Source: Ipomoea triloba
Lineage: Eukaryota > Streptophyta > Magnoliopsida > Solanales > Convolvulaceae
Assembly (NCBI RefSeq): GCF_003576645.1
Contig: NC_044922.1
Span: 16,200,671 to 16,264,670 of the forward strand
Direction of reading: 5' to 3'
Length of the DNA stretch: 64,000 nucleotides
Part shown: positions 44,307 through 56,994 of the stretch, in pieces
Layout of the letters: each line of letters begins with the position of its first letter
Position numbering within the stretch: position 1 is the stretch's first letter
The notes under the pieces: generated by a model
What the model was told of the DNA's origin: nothing
The model's database searches: none
The model's input: the letters and a program-made list of their open reading frames with translations, nothing else
Made by a program: the position numbers and the translations under genes

Positions 44307-44790
44307 AGAGTGTGTTTAGAAACTCAGAAAATGATTTTTAGAAATTATTTTTCGAATTTTCAATGTTTGGATGCACTTGAAAAATTCAGTCAATAGAAAA
44401 TATTTTTCGTTGACTATGAAAAATCATCCCATTTTGGTGAAAAATGACTTCCACCAAATTTTGGCGGAAGTCATTTTCTGGACCAAGCTACGCCGACGAA
44501 TAATGAACGGCGGCTTCCAGTACTCGTTTTCGGTGCAAACCAGTCCACCGGAAATTATTGTTTGTTTGTTTGTATTTTTTAATAAATAATATTATTATAA
44601 ATATTTTTATATTTTAAATAAAATAATTAAAATGTTTAATTATACCATTCTACTCATTTTTCAGGAAATAAATGAAACGCATCAATACAGTTTTTCAAAA
44701 TGCAATCAAACACTAGCTAGAAAGAAAAATGTTTTCTAAAAAAATGATTCATTTTTCAGAAGTCATTTTACTGCTTTCCAAAGTCATAAA
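44307..44790. mobile_element. MITE-like element of the GAAAAATGA family, copy 4
   Basis: Left GTGTTTAGAAACTCAGAAAA; right side TTTTCAGAAGTCATTTTACT. Interior GAAAAATGACTTCCACCAAA / TTTGGCGGAAGTCATTTTC forms a hairpin. Related to the copies at 5060-7427. Confidence 0.45.
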
Positions 44791-45774
44791 TAGACATGGA
44801 TATATTTAAAATAATGCCGATTGAGTCACTATCATCCCTTAGTAATGTCCACCAATGTGGCGATGTGAGGTCTCAAGTGATATATTTTATTAAATGGTCA
44901 CACATTTGTTTCACATGTTCTAGATTCTCATGTCATGCCTCGACTAAAAATACGTGAATTCCTAGTATTTTTCCTATCACTGTCTAAATTTGCATTGATA
45001 TTTTGGATGGATGAAATGTTTCAATCACCGTTTAAGAAAATTTTCATCCACCATGTGATCGTATAAGTATTAAATAAGTCATTAAATTTGTAATTTTTAT
45101 ATAATTAGACCATTGAATTTCACATATGTACAATTGAAGTATTGAACAAACAAATTATGTGTAATTAAGATATTTTTTTACCTTTTCAGTGTAAACATTT
45201 CAACATTTCCTCCCAACTAACACGATAAAGGAGAGGGCAACTCTTAATGCATACTATATAAGCAATGTGAATGGGTTCTATAACGAAGAATCAAAATATT
45301 TCAGTTGCACATATTTTGTTTGTTTAATAATTTAATAATTAGTGGTCTAATTATAAACAAACAGTAATTTTAATAGTCTATTTGACACTTTTTTTTTTCA
45401 AAACTTTTAGGCCAATAGTCTGTAATGCCATTTCTGTTCAGTTGGAGAAGTTTTTAAATTAAAGACGTAACTTTTGATAGACAATTATTTTATATATACA
45501 AAATCACTTGTTTTTTAAATAACAAGATTGAGGAAAACAAATAAATAAAATTAAGAAGAAAGAAAGAGAAGAAAAAGAAAAAAGAGATAAAGAGAGAGTG
45601 AGATCAGGGAGAGATAAAGAAGATGAAGAGGAGGAGAAAGAAGAAAGAAAACATGGATGCCACTTTTGTTTGTTTGTTTTTTTTTTTAAATAATAATATT
45701 AACTTTTGTCAATAATACTAATACTTTGATTATCAGAAAATTTTCGGCAACTATGATATTTATTTTTAAAATTA
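44791..45774. other. Intergenic; purine-rich tract at 45525-45655
   Basis: No gene. 45525-45655 is almost entirely A and G (AAGAAGAAAGAAAGAGAAG-type). 45060-45400 has loosely inverted phrases (GTCATTAAATTTGTAATTTT on the left, AGTAATTTTAATAGTCTATT on the right) and may be a worn MULE. Confidence 0.45.
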
Positions 45775-48090
45775 ACTAGTACTTTTACCCTTGCGTTGCA
45801 TAGAATGGATTTATTATAATATTTTAAGAATATTTGGATTGATATACAATTATATAAATTATAATATCGAATATTATATAGTACAATTGATGAAATTGGT
45901 TGGATCGATTATGTTTTCTAATGTTTTTCCTTACTTGAATTAGAGCAAATAATTGTCCAATTACCCGTGTGATGCACGGATAAATTTTTTATTATATATT
46001 TAGATAGTAAAATTAAAGATGAAATTATAAAAAAAAAATCTAATATTGAACGCGTACATTTATTTGACTATAAGATTAGTGCAAAAGTATTACTCAATTA
46101 ATTGAATAATATATGACTTGTTGTCTACAATTATCTTTAAAAGATCAATATGTAATGTGACTTATGTAATTATATTATTACTAAAATAAATATGCTAAAA
46201 TTGAGAAATAATTTAATTTAATTTTAATTATCATAAAAATAAATCCAACGACCAATATTTAGGTTAATTACCATAATAATTATTAAGCAATTGCACAAAT
46301 ATATGTGTAATTATTCTTTTATACCTTAAGTGTATTTATTTTCACCATATCATATTTAGTTTTTTCTTCCTCCTCCATATATGAATGAATTAATTGTAAT
46401 TATTATAAAAAAATCCAACAACACATGTTTAATTGTAATTATACTAATATTTGTGTAATTATTAACTTAATTAGCATAATAATTATTATACAATTATACT
46501 AATATCTGTGTAATTAATTTCTTAATTACCGTAATAATTATTAGGTAATTATACTGGTTGAAAATATTGTAATATATGTGTATTGAATAATGACTGAAAA
46601 TATAATAACCATCCAAATACTATTGAATTCCATTCCTGTTTTCTACCATATATACGGAAATAAAAAATATATATAAACAAAATAAGTACCCTCTATATGG
46701 AAGTTGGTCAAAATAGAAAACCAATTATGCCATACATAATATTACAAATTATGTTATTACCTAATTAAGATGTTGTTTTGTACACGGTATTATGCAATTA
46801 CGTTAATACGTGAATATAAGAACAATATTACCAATTACTCCATAATAGATATTAGTTAATTTTGTATTTTAGATTTTCTTATCAAGTAAGTTTTATTAAT
46901 GATTTGACCAATAAAATATTTAATTAATTGACTACAAAATTACCAATTAAAAATTTTGTAGTCAATTAATTAAATATTTTATTGGTCAAATAATTAATAA
47001 AATTTATTTGGTAAGAAAATATAAAATGGAAATTAAATAATATCTATAATGGAGTAATTGGTAATATTGTTCTTATATTCACGTATTAACGTAATTGCAT
47101 AATACCGTGTACAAAAGATATATTAATTAGGTAATAACATAATAACATAATTGGTAATATTATGTATGGTATAATTGGTTTTTTATTTTGACCAACTTCC
47201 ATATAGAGGCTACATAATTTGTTTACATTTTTTATTTATGTATATATGGTAGAAAACAGGAATGGAAATTTAGAGTATTTGGATGCTTATTATATTTTCA
47301 ACCATTATTTAATACATAGATATTATAATATTTTCAGCCATTATAATTATCTAATAATTATTATGATAATTAAGAAATTAATTACACAGGTATTAGTATA
47401 ATTTAATAATAATTATTATGTTAATTAAGCTAATAATTACACAGATATTAGTAAAATTACAATTAAACATGGGTTATTGGATTTATAATAATTACAATTA
47501 ATTCATTCAGATATGACGGAGGAATAACAAATAAATGCGATATGGTAAAAATGAATATACTTAAGGTATAAAAGAATAATTACACATATATTTGTGTAAT
47601 TGTCTAATAATTATTATGGTAATTAAGATAAATATTGATCGTTAGATTTACTTTTATAATAATTAAAATTAAATTATTTCTCATTTTTCCTTATTTATTT
47701 CAATAATAATATAATTACATAAGTCATATTACATATCGATCTTTTTAAGATAATTGTAGACAAACAAGTCATATATTATTCAATTAATTGAGTAATACTT
47801 TTGCACTAATCTTATAATCAAATAAATGTACACGTTCAATATTTTTTTTTTATAATTTCATCTAAATATATAATAAAAAAATTTATTCATGCATTGCACG
47901 GGTAATTAAACAATTTTTTGCTTTAATTCAAGCAAGGAAAACATCAGAAAATATAATCGATCCAACCACTTTTGTCAATTGCACTATATAATATTTGATG
48001 CTATAATTTATAGAATTGTATATTAATCCAAATATTATTAAAACATTATAACAAATCCATTCCGTGCAACGCACGGGTAAAAATACTAGT
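45775..48090. mobile_element. 2.3-kb palindrome with Helitron-like termini
   Basis: ACTAGT opens the structure at 45775 and closes it at 48090, and the two halves are inverted copies throughout, with the axis near 46946 (GACTACAAAATT facing AATTTTGTAGTC). The right terminus reads CCGTGCAACGCACGG, a 6-bp-stem hairpin, then GTAAAAATACTAGT. That is the form of a plant Helitron 3' end (hairpin followed by CTRRT). The left terminus is a worn inverted copy. A second such motif (GTGATGCACGG / TGCATTGCACGGG) lies about 190 bp inside each end. No Rep/helicase ORF is present. Confidence 0.75.
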
Positions 48091-48949
48091 AATTACTAAG
48101 AGAAAAAACTCAAAATAAATAAATAATACAAGTATAATAAATGGAATGATGGAATTGAATCTCAGATTTTACATTATAGATGAATTTAATTTCATACGCG
48201 CAAAGGACTAATTTGCCCTTAAATAATAATCATTTTTTTTTTTTTTAATGTTAATTACATGAGATTAAATGGTCATTGATCTTTTATTTTATATGGCTTT
48301 GATATGTTCTCATGTTTTATAAAAATCACCAGGCTTATTTTTTTACTTGATTTTGTATCTATAGATAGTTTAGATTTCTTCACAGGCTCTATGAGGATTC
48401 TAAAAAATATAATAAGTCTCAATCAAGGTTATATCCTTGATTTATGTCTCTTTTTTTTTTATGCTAACAAATGCATACATTTTATTTTAAATGTTGTACA
48501 CTTCAATATTATTAGATAAAATTGTCCCTACTACGTTCTTGTTATACAAAATTGCCTTTACACCGTTATAACACCGTTACTTTTTAACTCCATCATTATT
48601 ACCATACACCTATATCTATCCTATCTTTTTCCTATTCTTTAATTATCATTTTATTAAAATCATTATATAATTAATTCAATAGTTGATTATATTTTAATTA
48701 AATTTCTATGAATGGTAAATCATATGTGTGTATAAAATACATATATTTTTTTGTGTATATATAATTCGAATTATAAATTTTAATTATTTGTATTTATTAA
48801 TGTTTTAATATTGGGCATAAATTTTCGGGCATCGTGCGTACAAAATACTAGTTGTTTTCATATGAACCAGATTATGCATACATACATATAGATCAACGGT
48901 TCAAATCAATAAAATAAAAAAAAACGCGTGCTTGAAAGGAAACCACGCG
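48091..48949. other. AT-rich stretch ending in another Helitron-like motif
   Basis: At 48828-48853, GGGCATCGTGCGTAC is followed by AAAATACTAGT, resembling the terminus at 48090. A possible 5' end TCCCTACTACG is at 48524, which would give an element of about 330 bp. Weak; no gene seen. Confidence 0.35.
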
Positions 48950-49420
48950 TCCACGCACCTTAACCTTAAGCATTAAAATGACGCACCTTAAGTACACAAA
49001 TCACGCACTTTAAGCACACAAACCACACACCTTAAGAACACAGACCACACACATTAGGTTTTAAATGGCACACCTTAAGTATTATAACTGACGTACCTTA
49101 AGTACACAAACTACACACCTTAAGCACACAAATCACACACTTTAAGTTTTAAAATGACGCAACTTAAGTATTATAACTAACACATCTTAAGTATTAAAAT
49201 AGCACACCTAATTAAGTACACAAATCACTCAACTTAAGCACACAAACCACGCACCTTAAGTTTGATCGAACAACTGAATGACTGACTTATCTTAAACACA
49301 AAAACAACGCATCTTAAGAAGAAAAGTCACGCACCTTAAGTTTGAACAACTGAATAACTGACTCACCTTAAGCACCGAAACCACACATCTTAAGAAGGAA
49401 AATCAAACAAATTAAGTTTG
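48950..49420. repeat. Minisatellite built on CACACACCTTAAG
   Basis: More than fifteen imperfect units of about 20-25 bp, with core CACCTTAAG followed by variable linkers such as CACACAAAC or TTTAAAATGA. Higher-order repetition is visible near 49255-49400, where AAGTTTGATCGAACAACTGA recurs in variant form. No ORF crosses it. Confidence 0.85.
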
Positions 49421-49713
49421 ACCTAAAATAAAAAGATCAAATTGTCACCGCGTTTTATAATCTGTGTTCAATTTGGATAATCATTTTTAGCAAATTCAAT
49501 GACTATCATTCAACCCTATCTTTCACCTAGGCACCGTACCTGCATGTGATCTCTTTTCTCTTTTCTGTATATATGTGTTTGTGTGAGAGAATTATTCATA
49601 GCCAAACATTATTTTGTTAAAGAGAATCTTGTTATTTAAGTTAGGACGAAGAGAGGCGAGGTCGAACCCCATCCATTGGAGGTCAGCTTTAATTTAGGAG
49701 GTTTGGAGGTCTG

Positions 49714-49768
49714 AGGTCTCCCACATGATTTCCAAAAAAAAAAAAAAAAAAAAAAGGTCTCCCACATG
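49714..49768 (+). mobile_element. Minimal retroposition footprint with 13-bp duplication
   Basis: GGTCTCCCACATG at 49715-49727 and 49756-49768. Between them only ATTTCC and about 22 A. Same structure as 2124-2173. Confidence 0.75.
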
Positions 49769-50049
49769 CAGTGTGGATTTGAAGTGAAATGTGATGTGAA
49801 AGTCGTACCCTAAAGTGGCAAAGACCGTGCCACCACCGTGTTCTGCGCAACAATGCAAACACATGACTACAAATGGAACAAAACCTGGGCGATGCAACCT
49901 GACAAACCACAACCAAAATATAAGGGCAAAAGTACGTGATTGAATGATTTTGATATACAATTAGCAAGATTCATGAACCCAATCGGATCCATCATCCATG
50001 ACTTGACAACAAAACAATACCAGATAGCCAGTCACATTTTCTTTTCTTT

Positions 50050-50102
50050 TTTTAATTTCTAGTTTTTTTTTTTTTTTTTTGAAGGCTTTTAATTTCTAGT
50101 TT
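50050..50102 (-). mobile_element. Minimal retroposition footprint, minus orientation, 16-bp duplication
   Basis: TTTTAATTTCTAGTTT at 50050-50065 and 50087-50102. The insert read on the minus strand is GCCTTC followed by about fifteen A. Confidence 0.65.
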
Positions 50103-50267
50103 GGACAGCTATATATGTGCTTCTTGTTTTATTGACAACAGACAGGTTTGGAGATGGCCCATGATCACACCTTCAATCAAGTATTGTATTCCTTATTTCA
50201 ACCTAGCTATAATATATAATACACCTTGCTAGCTTCAGATGGCTCTAGTGATGAAGTATATATGTGA

Positions 50268-50373
50268 TGATTAGGTTAATTTTTGGGTCAAATCCACTAC
50301 ACTTAATTTATTAGAAACTGTGATTAGGTTAATGTTTGGGTCAAATCCACTACACTTAATTTATTAGAAACTG
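50268..50373. repeat. 53-bp tandem duplication
   Basis: TGATTAGGTTAAT starts both copies (50268 and 50321); they differ at about two bases. Confidence 0.85.
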
Positions 50374-51526
50374 TGGCATCACTACTTGTGTTTAAAATGC
50401 ATAATATTTAAATTGCAAGTATGTGTATAATATATAATGTAACTATAAATAATCTGAAGGCGCATAACATTTTAACCGCAAGTACATAATCTAGTCTACA
50501 ATGCGCGTGGTGAACTGGGGTCCACAATATAACAATTGGTTCCAAGTTGAACTCCCTATGGAAGGACAAATTATAAAATAGGTCAAGGTCTACCTTGTAT
50601 TATAGACCCTGATACAAAAATAACCTTTAAATTCCGTATCTGTAGTTGACAGTTTCTGTATATGTAGCTATCATATTATGTGTCAACAATTATCAGTTAT
50701 TTGTTTATATATACAAAATTGTTAACTGTAGGTACATAATTTTTGTATCAGAATTCACAATAGCATGGGAGTTTAACTCCTTAGGTGGGCTTTACCTAGA
50801 TCGTATATCTAAATAACGGTTGTCGACTTTTTCATAAATTAAAGATAATGTATTTATGACCTTGCGAGAAGATTTTTGTTGAAAAATTAGTTAAACATAT
50901 TTTGTGTATGTTACGTTTGAAAATATAAATACAACGTAAAAAGTATTTTAAGCATTTGATTTATTTAAATTTTTTTAAAGAAAATCTTTTATAATAACAT
51001 ATAGATCAGACCTACAATTTTCAATTTCCTACAATGTTGATACTCCAAAAAATTTATATTATAATTCTTTATTACAAGATATACACTTACATAAGCACAG
51101 TGCCTTGTCCTGGAGGGACACTAGCCTATATTAAAGGCTTAAAAGGTAACCACTTTACTTTAAACTAAGGTTTCCTAGGATAATAATAGGATCATCATCA
51201 TAAACATGTTTGCTGATCTTTGGCCACTAATTTGCATGATTGGCTTTGTGCCTAACTGCTACTCATGCAGCAAGCTAAGCTAGAACGAACATCTAGCAAT
51301 ATAACTCGGCTTTCATACGTAGTTGTTAATTTATATATTAGTCAGTCCAAACTCCAATAAAAATTATACGCAAAACATATATGACTATTAAATATTAGAC
51401 CGAATAAAAAGTTTAAATGTTAACCTAATCGTATGAATATTGACCAGAAAACTTAATATAATTTTTTATTTATGAAAAAGTTGGCAGTCACTACTCACTA
51501 CTTGAAAATGTGTTGTGAGTGTAGCT
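50374..51526. other. Intergenic; terminal-like motif at 50519
   Basis: GGTCCACAATATAACAATTG at 50519-50538 is the inverse of the motif at 15585 and 1312. The following 230 bp share phrases with 15590-15970 (TGTAGTTAAC, TTATCATGTT-like). No gene is seen. Confidence 0.45.
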
Positions 51527-51690
51527 CGCATTATGACTTAGCCGTTAAAGGACTACAAGGAGGTAAACCAATCTAAGTTGTTTATAACTGACCGATTTAA
51601 ACAAAGAAAACCAATAGACAGTTTTCATAGGGAATCGAACTTGAAACTTGTGGTTGCCAAGTCAGCTGTTCGGCCAACTCGGTTGGAGTT
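51527..51690 (-). mobile_element. SINE, minus strand
   Basis: Reading the minus strand from 51690: GAGTTGGCCGAACAGCTGAC near the head, a good B-box AAGTTCGATTCCCTATG near 51640, then CTATTGGTTTTCTTTGTTTA and AACTTAGATTGGTTTACC. Plus-strand relatives are at 54373, 54890 and 56520. Confidence 0.65.
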
Positions 51691-52659
51691 GCAATACTTT
51701 GATGGGTAAGGATGATGAGACTATCCTCGTCCATTGTACACATTTGATATGCTAACATAGATCGATCTTGATTCAGGGGACGACAACACATGTATGGTGT
51801 TATGCGAACGGGGTGATGATGATGTGTGAGGAAACCAATTAAGCTTGATAGGGTTCAAGGTCAAGTCCTTAGACGGTTCATCCCGAAATAAACTTGGTTT
51901 CTTATTTTTTAAAAGTACGTAACAATTTGCCTGATTTTACATATGTAGGGGCAAATCAATCCCTAATGATGTCAAAAATTACTATAAATTTCATTTGATT
52001 TCATTTCCATGTATAACAAATGGCATTCAATAATATATCCTTATCCTATTCCATAATAAGAACAGCAAAGTTGGATTTACTTGGGAGGTAGTGTAATATA
52101 TAGTGTTAGGTTAGAGGATCTTAGGAGGGTCTTGTTGTTGCACTTTTGAGTTCTGACCAACCAACGAAATTAAGTCGCATTTTCTTCATGTTTCCCACCA
52201 AACACGTCTTTAGATTGTTTAAGACGTTTTGCTCCTTGCTATGTCAATGTAATTACTATATTGCACATGGTATGAGGATGACATGTCCTCCGTAGACAAA
52301 TACAACTCAACCGACTTTTGATGGAGCATCCTCAGCTCGTTAATTTTTTGTTACGTTTTAATTTGGTCATCCTTAAAATTTTCAAAATTACGGTCTCAAT
52401 TTTGTGGCCGATCGAGCCAAGATGATAAAGCATTATTATTATTTCTAGTATAAAGTTTGATGATATTATAGTACAGTGTAGTCGATCCGATCTAACTGAT
52501 TTAATAATTTAAATAATAAATCTAATTTTTTAGAAGACCAAATATTAACTTTCTGGAGGATAAATTCAAACCGGACTAAATAGCTCATCATCGAGAATTA
52601 CGCCAAGTAGCTCACTTAAATTTGGGATAGCTAAACTAGATCAATTTAGTACATTTGCC
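51691..52659. other. Intergenic, no gene seen
   Basis: No supported ORF and no repeat with clear ends. Confidence 0.45.
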
Positions 52660-52755
52660 TTACTAAATATTTACCGTCCTCATTGAGGCTCGAACCCATA
52701 ACTTTCCATTTAGAAGAAACATTTCATGTCACTAGACCACGAGGTCATCGCCATT
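52660..52755 (-). mobile_element. SINE head, minus strand
   Basis: Minus strand: GACCTCGTGGTCTAGTGACA (A-box) followed about 35 bp later by ATGGGTTCGAGCCTCAATG (B-box GGTTCGAGCC). Spacing and boxes fit a tRNA-derived pol III promoter. Confidence 0.65.
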
Positions 52756-54372
52756 TTACTAAATATTAATATTAATGTTTAGAGAAAAACCTATGTTGGC
52801 ATTCCATAGCGACAAGATGAACAATTGAACATGCATTACATGGTGATTGTCTTAATGTTATACAAATGTTTCAAATATAATCTTTAAAAATTTTTTAATT
52901 CAAATTTAAGAGAATATTAGATTATCTTGTTTAGTTATTAGGAATGTAAACTTTCAAAAATAATATGAGATTCTCGCGAATAATTTTATAGTTCATTTTA
53001 TCAATTTTTTTTAGTACAATTGAGAATGTACTGTCCTATAAGAACAGAAACTTACCCCTTCACCCTCTAATTCAGAGTGCTAGACACATTTGGAGAAGAT
53101 TCCTGGTATTTTTTTGTGTGGATAATCTAACACAGAGGTACCTTAGCTGGCCACTAGATTGCCGTAAGATTAGCATGAAGCTAAGATCATCACATTTATT
53201 ACCCTCTTTTAAGACTTTAGAATTTTTCATGTCTTACATGAGAAGACAAGTTTTGCAATCCACCAAGTACGTAGAGACTCCTTGTGCTCGTCGATGCTCT
53301 TTGAGTGCGTTTACTCCCGCTTTTAAATATAGTTTCACCTCTACATCACTTAAGCTTTTTTTTTTTTTTTTTTTTTCCTAAAAAAAAGAATTAAATCATA
53401 TTTTCAGAAATAATATAGTTTTTTTGAGTACGTAAAATTAAGAATCTCATAATTTAAACTTAAGGAAGGTATCTTGAATACGTGTGAATATTACGTATAT
53501 TTAATTCTAAATATGGAGAATTAAAATTGCAGAAAAAAAATCGGCGATAATAGAAAACATATAAATCACAAAAAATAAGCATAACATGAATTGACATCAC
53601 TCGTCACACTATAGATCTGTCCCTATGAGTTCTTAGGTGCAAAACGCTAAAAACAAGAAAGAAGAGGATAATCGAGAATTAGTTCCACTGTCCACATCTA
53701 AAATAATTAAGATTTTCGTTTTAGTTGGACTTAAAAAAATATAATTTATTTAATTATAGATTGTATTTTTATTTTTATTATTTTTAATGACAAAAAATTA
53801 CAATAAATACTTAAAAATGCGCACTGAATAAATCACGCTTTTATATAATAATTCACAAATTACATAAAAGAAATAAATTAAAGTGTGATACAATAATCAT
53901 ATTCCACTCACCTGACTACTTTTTTTTTTTTAAAGGATATTACATCGTCTTTAATATTACTAATAAATAAATTAGCTATTATTTAAGTCTGTCAAAATCA
54001 AGGCTTTAATAATATAATATAGTAATACTTATTAGTCATAAATTCATAATTAATATATTAACAACCAAGTATTTAACATCTTCATCAATTCTTTAATTAT
54101 CTTCATTAATAATTTTATTGAATTTATTTAAAGCCAACACAATGATTATTAAAAGAACATTAAAAAAATATTTACATTAATAATACACACATATATGCAA
54201 CTATATATTTTAAGTGTTGTTTGTACTTTAGAGTTTGGATTGAATAATTTATGAGAGGTTATGATGGTTGTTTAAAGAAGTAATTGATAGATTATTTTTA
54301 TGAGAGAGGGTTATGCATGATGCCATCATGATCAATTCATGAAAGATAATTGATAGCAATTCTAATAAAGTT
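52756..54372. other. Intergenic, no gene seen
   Basis: An 87-codon frame at 53118-53381 ends in a poly(T)-encoded Phe run and has no recognisable domain, so I do not call it a gene. The poly(T) at 53357-53377 could be the tail of a minus-strand retroposon. The remainder is AT-rich. Confidence 0.4.
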
Positions 54373-54500
54373 GGTCACGAAATTGGCTTAATAATCTAAA
54401 GTTGTAAATTTGACTTCTTGTAAGAGCTACCTATTAGTCTTTTTAGTTTGAACCAGTAAGTTATAGTCAACTTATAATGGTTTACCTTAATGGGAGCACA
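54373..54500 (+). mobile_element. SINE copy (degenerate)
   Basis: GGTCACGAAATTGGCTTAAT, then TGTAAATTTGACTTCTTG, then CTATTAGTCTTTTTAGTTTG and CAACTTATAATGGTTTACC, in the same order as 54890-55075. Confidence 0.55.
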
Positions 54501-54889
54501 AGACTGGTTTCATCATTCCCGACCTCATTGACCAAATTGGACCGATGAAGTATTTTCCTATTTTATCAAAAACATTTCAATTCAAAATTTGGAAAGTCTT
54601 GACAATCAAATTCTTCGTCTAGTTAATCAGAAAATTATTATTATCAAGAAATGAACAAATATCTTCTCAGCAGTATCCCATTGCCAAGACAAATAATATA
54701 GATTGCTGTGGACAAAAAACAGGTTTCTAAAATCAGATATACGTGCAAATTTGGTGACGGTTAACTTACGGCCAAATTGCTCTTATTAGGTTTCTCATGG
54801 AGTGCGAATGAGATGACACAAATATCCCGTATAAATTGTTCCTCTATTCTCTCTTTTTTTTTTTTTTTGGACATAATTATAGAAATAAC

Positions 54890-55075
54890 TTCAGCCAAAT
54901 TGGTCACATAATTGACTTGGTAATCAGTGACAAGGTGCCAAGTTTAACTCTCATGGAAACTCTCTATTGGTCTTCTTCGTTTGAGTTGGTTAGTTATGGA
55001 CAACCTAAATTGATTTATCTTCTTGTAGTCTTTTTACCAATTAGGTCATCTTAGTGTGTACATTTGAATAACGAC
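54890..55075 (+). mobile_element. SINE copy
   Basis: GGTCACATAATTGACTTGGT, a worn B-box CCAAGTTTAACTCTC, CTCTATTGGTCTTCTTCGTT, ACAACCTAAATTGATTTATC and an end in GTAGATTTTTCTATCAG. Inverted relative at 51527-51690. Confidence 0.6.
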
Positions 55076-55079
55076 CGTA

Positions 55080-56519
55080 GATTTTTCTATCAGAATATTG
55101 ATATATCAACATGTTTCTCTAATATATATGTATGTATATTCATTTTTCTTAAATGTGATGTGGACAGATAACAAATTTCAATATGAGAGAGCACCCATCG
55201 AAGTGCATTAAAAATATGAATATATGAATATAGTAAAGCTAGCTAAATAGAGATTTAGAATGAATTGGAGAAGGACCTCCAAGCTAACACCACGACCTCA
55301 ATTGTCCAAGTTCACTACTACTGCAACTTCTATTGGTTGAGATCTTTAAGTCTACCTATCCCACTGACATATGGACTTCTAATATCTATTGGAATGACAT
55401 AATTATTGATTTTGAATGCGATTTAATATTAGTTCATTCATCAGAAAATAAAAGTAAATGAAACATAATAGTTAATTGTATAAATTAACCTTAAAGCATT
55501 ATGCAAGTGGTAATTATGGATCTTTATTGGTTAGAACATTTTGTCATGAATTCAAGTTTAAGTTTTTTGAGGTGTTATAGTGGATATAATTTATTAGTTA
55601 TATTCACTCATAATATTGACTGTTGCACAATATAAGTAATAGAGCTTTACGCCATTCTTACGGTTTTGCAACTGGCACAGGAGAAAGACTTCTGTTAAAT
55701 TGTGGTAGATGGTGATTCCGAATTGGTGATTGAGTGGTTGATGGTCAGTTGATGGGTAAGATATCCCATGGGTAACTTGTTCATAGCTTGGGAACATGAG
55801 TTGAGATGATAGTAAGAAGTGTGTTCGAGGGTAGACATATTTATATGGAATAAAATAGAACAGTTGATTACTTCGCTAATTCTTTTGCCACTTATGTTTA
55901 ATGTTTAAGAATAATTTTTAATGTTTAAGAATAATTGAGCAACTTTCTTTGTCCCTTGGTTAGATCCTCCATAAGGATTAATCGATATTTTGCAGCCTAT
56001 GAGAATTTTTTATTTTTAATAGTGGTTGGTTTGCTTGTTTGTTTGTTTTGTTTTGTTTTGTTTTTTTCTTTTTTGGGTGTTTTCGGCCAGAGTGGAAGAG
56101 AAGAAAATGGTAAGGAGATTCGACCTTGGGTCGATTGAAAACAATATATTAATTTTATTAGAGATATTTGCTAAATAGTTCTAATTATAATAATTGTAAT
56201 ATATTTATTTTTTATTAAAATTTTAAATTAAACTCAAAGCCAATATATTCTAAAATATTTATTTATGAATTCAATGTTTATACTCGCAATACTCAACATC
56301 AATGTACTATCCAATTCAATATACAATGTATCTGTCTAAGGCCTTCCAATATACAAACTCCCAAGTTACATTTGTCCAAATATTGTACAAGTTAATTTAG
56401 CAATATACTTTATAAAAAATATTACTCCGTACGTAAATTTATTCTCTCTTAAAATAATCTTTATATTATTGAGTAGTATTTATATCTGTATCTTTCGGGA
56501 CCGTTTGGCAACCCAATCG
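55080..56519. other. Intergenic, no gene seen
   Basis: No supported ORF. AATGTTTAAGAATAATT is duplicated at about 55899 and 55919. TTTTG/TTTGTTTG repeats lie at 56030-56065. Confidence 0.45.
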
Positions 56520-56700
56520 AGTTGAGCAAGAATTTGCTTGGTACCTGTAAGAGCTATCTATTGTCATATTTTATTTAAACCGGTTAACTATGGGTAACCT
56601 ATGATAATTTATCTCATTGTAATTTTTTGTAGATTAGAGTAACTGAACTTCACTTAGAGTGAACGTGTAACGACTGCAGACTTTCTCGTAAATCAAATAG
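56520..56700 (+). mobile_element. SINE copy (degenerate)
   Basis: Shares GAGCTATCTATTG, TATGGGTAACCTATGATAAT and an end in CTGCAGACTTTCTCGTAAAT with the copies at 54373 and 54890. Confidence 0.5.
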
Positions 56701-56994
56701 AGTAAAAGAGATGGTAACCGGTAAGTGTAATAGTGCTAGAATAACATAGAAAGTGAAAATGTTAGTTTAATAGCAAAATTTTTCAATTTGTCTTACAAGT
56801 TTAGTTGCATTCTCATTTATTAGCGTATAATTGTGAATATTACCACTATATTATGCTTTTTTCCCCTACTTTTGGTCATTCAAATGAAAAATGAGGTGAA
56901 ATACCACAAGCTTTTATTCACATGACTTGTAAGGCAATTTATATCCCACACCACGGTGCACAATGCATTGTACACCCCGTACTAAAATGTTAGG

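Noticed and set aside
48950..49420. CRISPR-like array appearance
   Set aside because: Imperfect units without constant spacers, in a plant nuclear context; an ordinary minisatellite.
53118..53381. Possible small protein
   Set aside because: No domain, no splice or promoter context, ends in poly(T)-encoded Phe.
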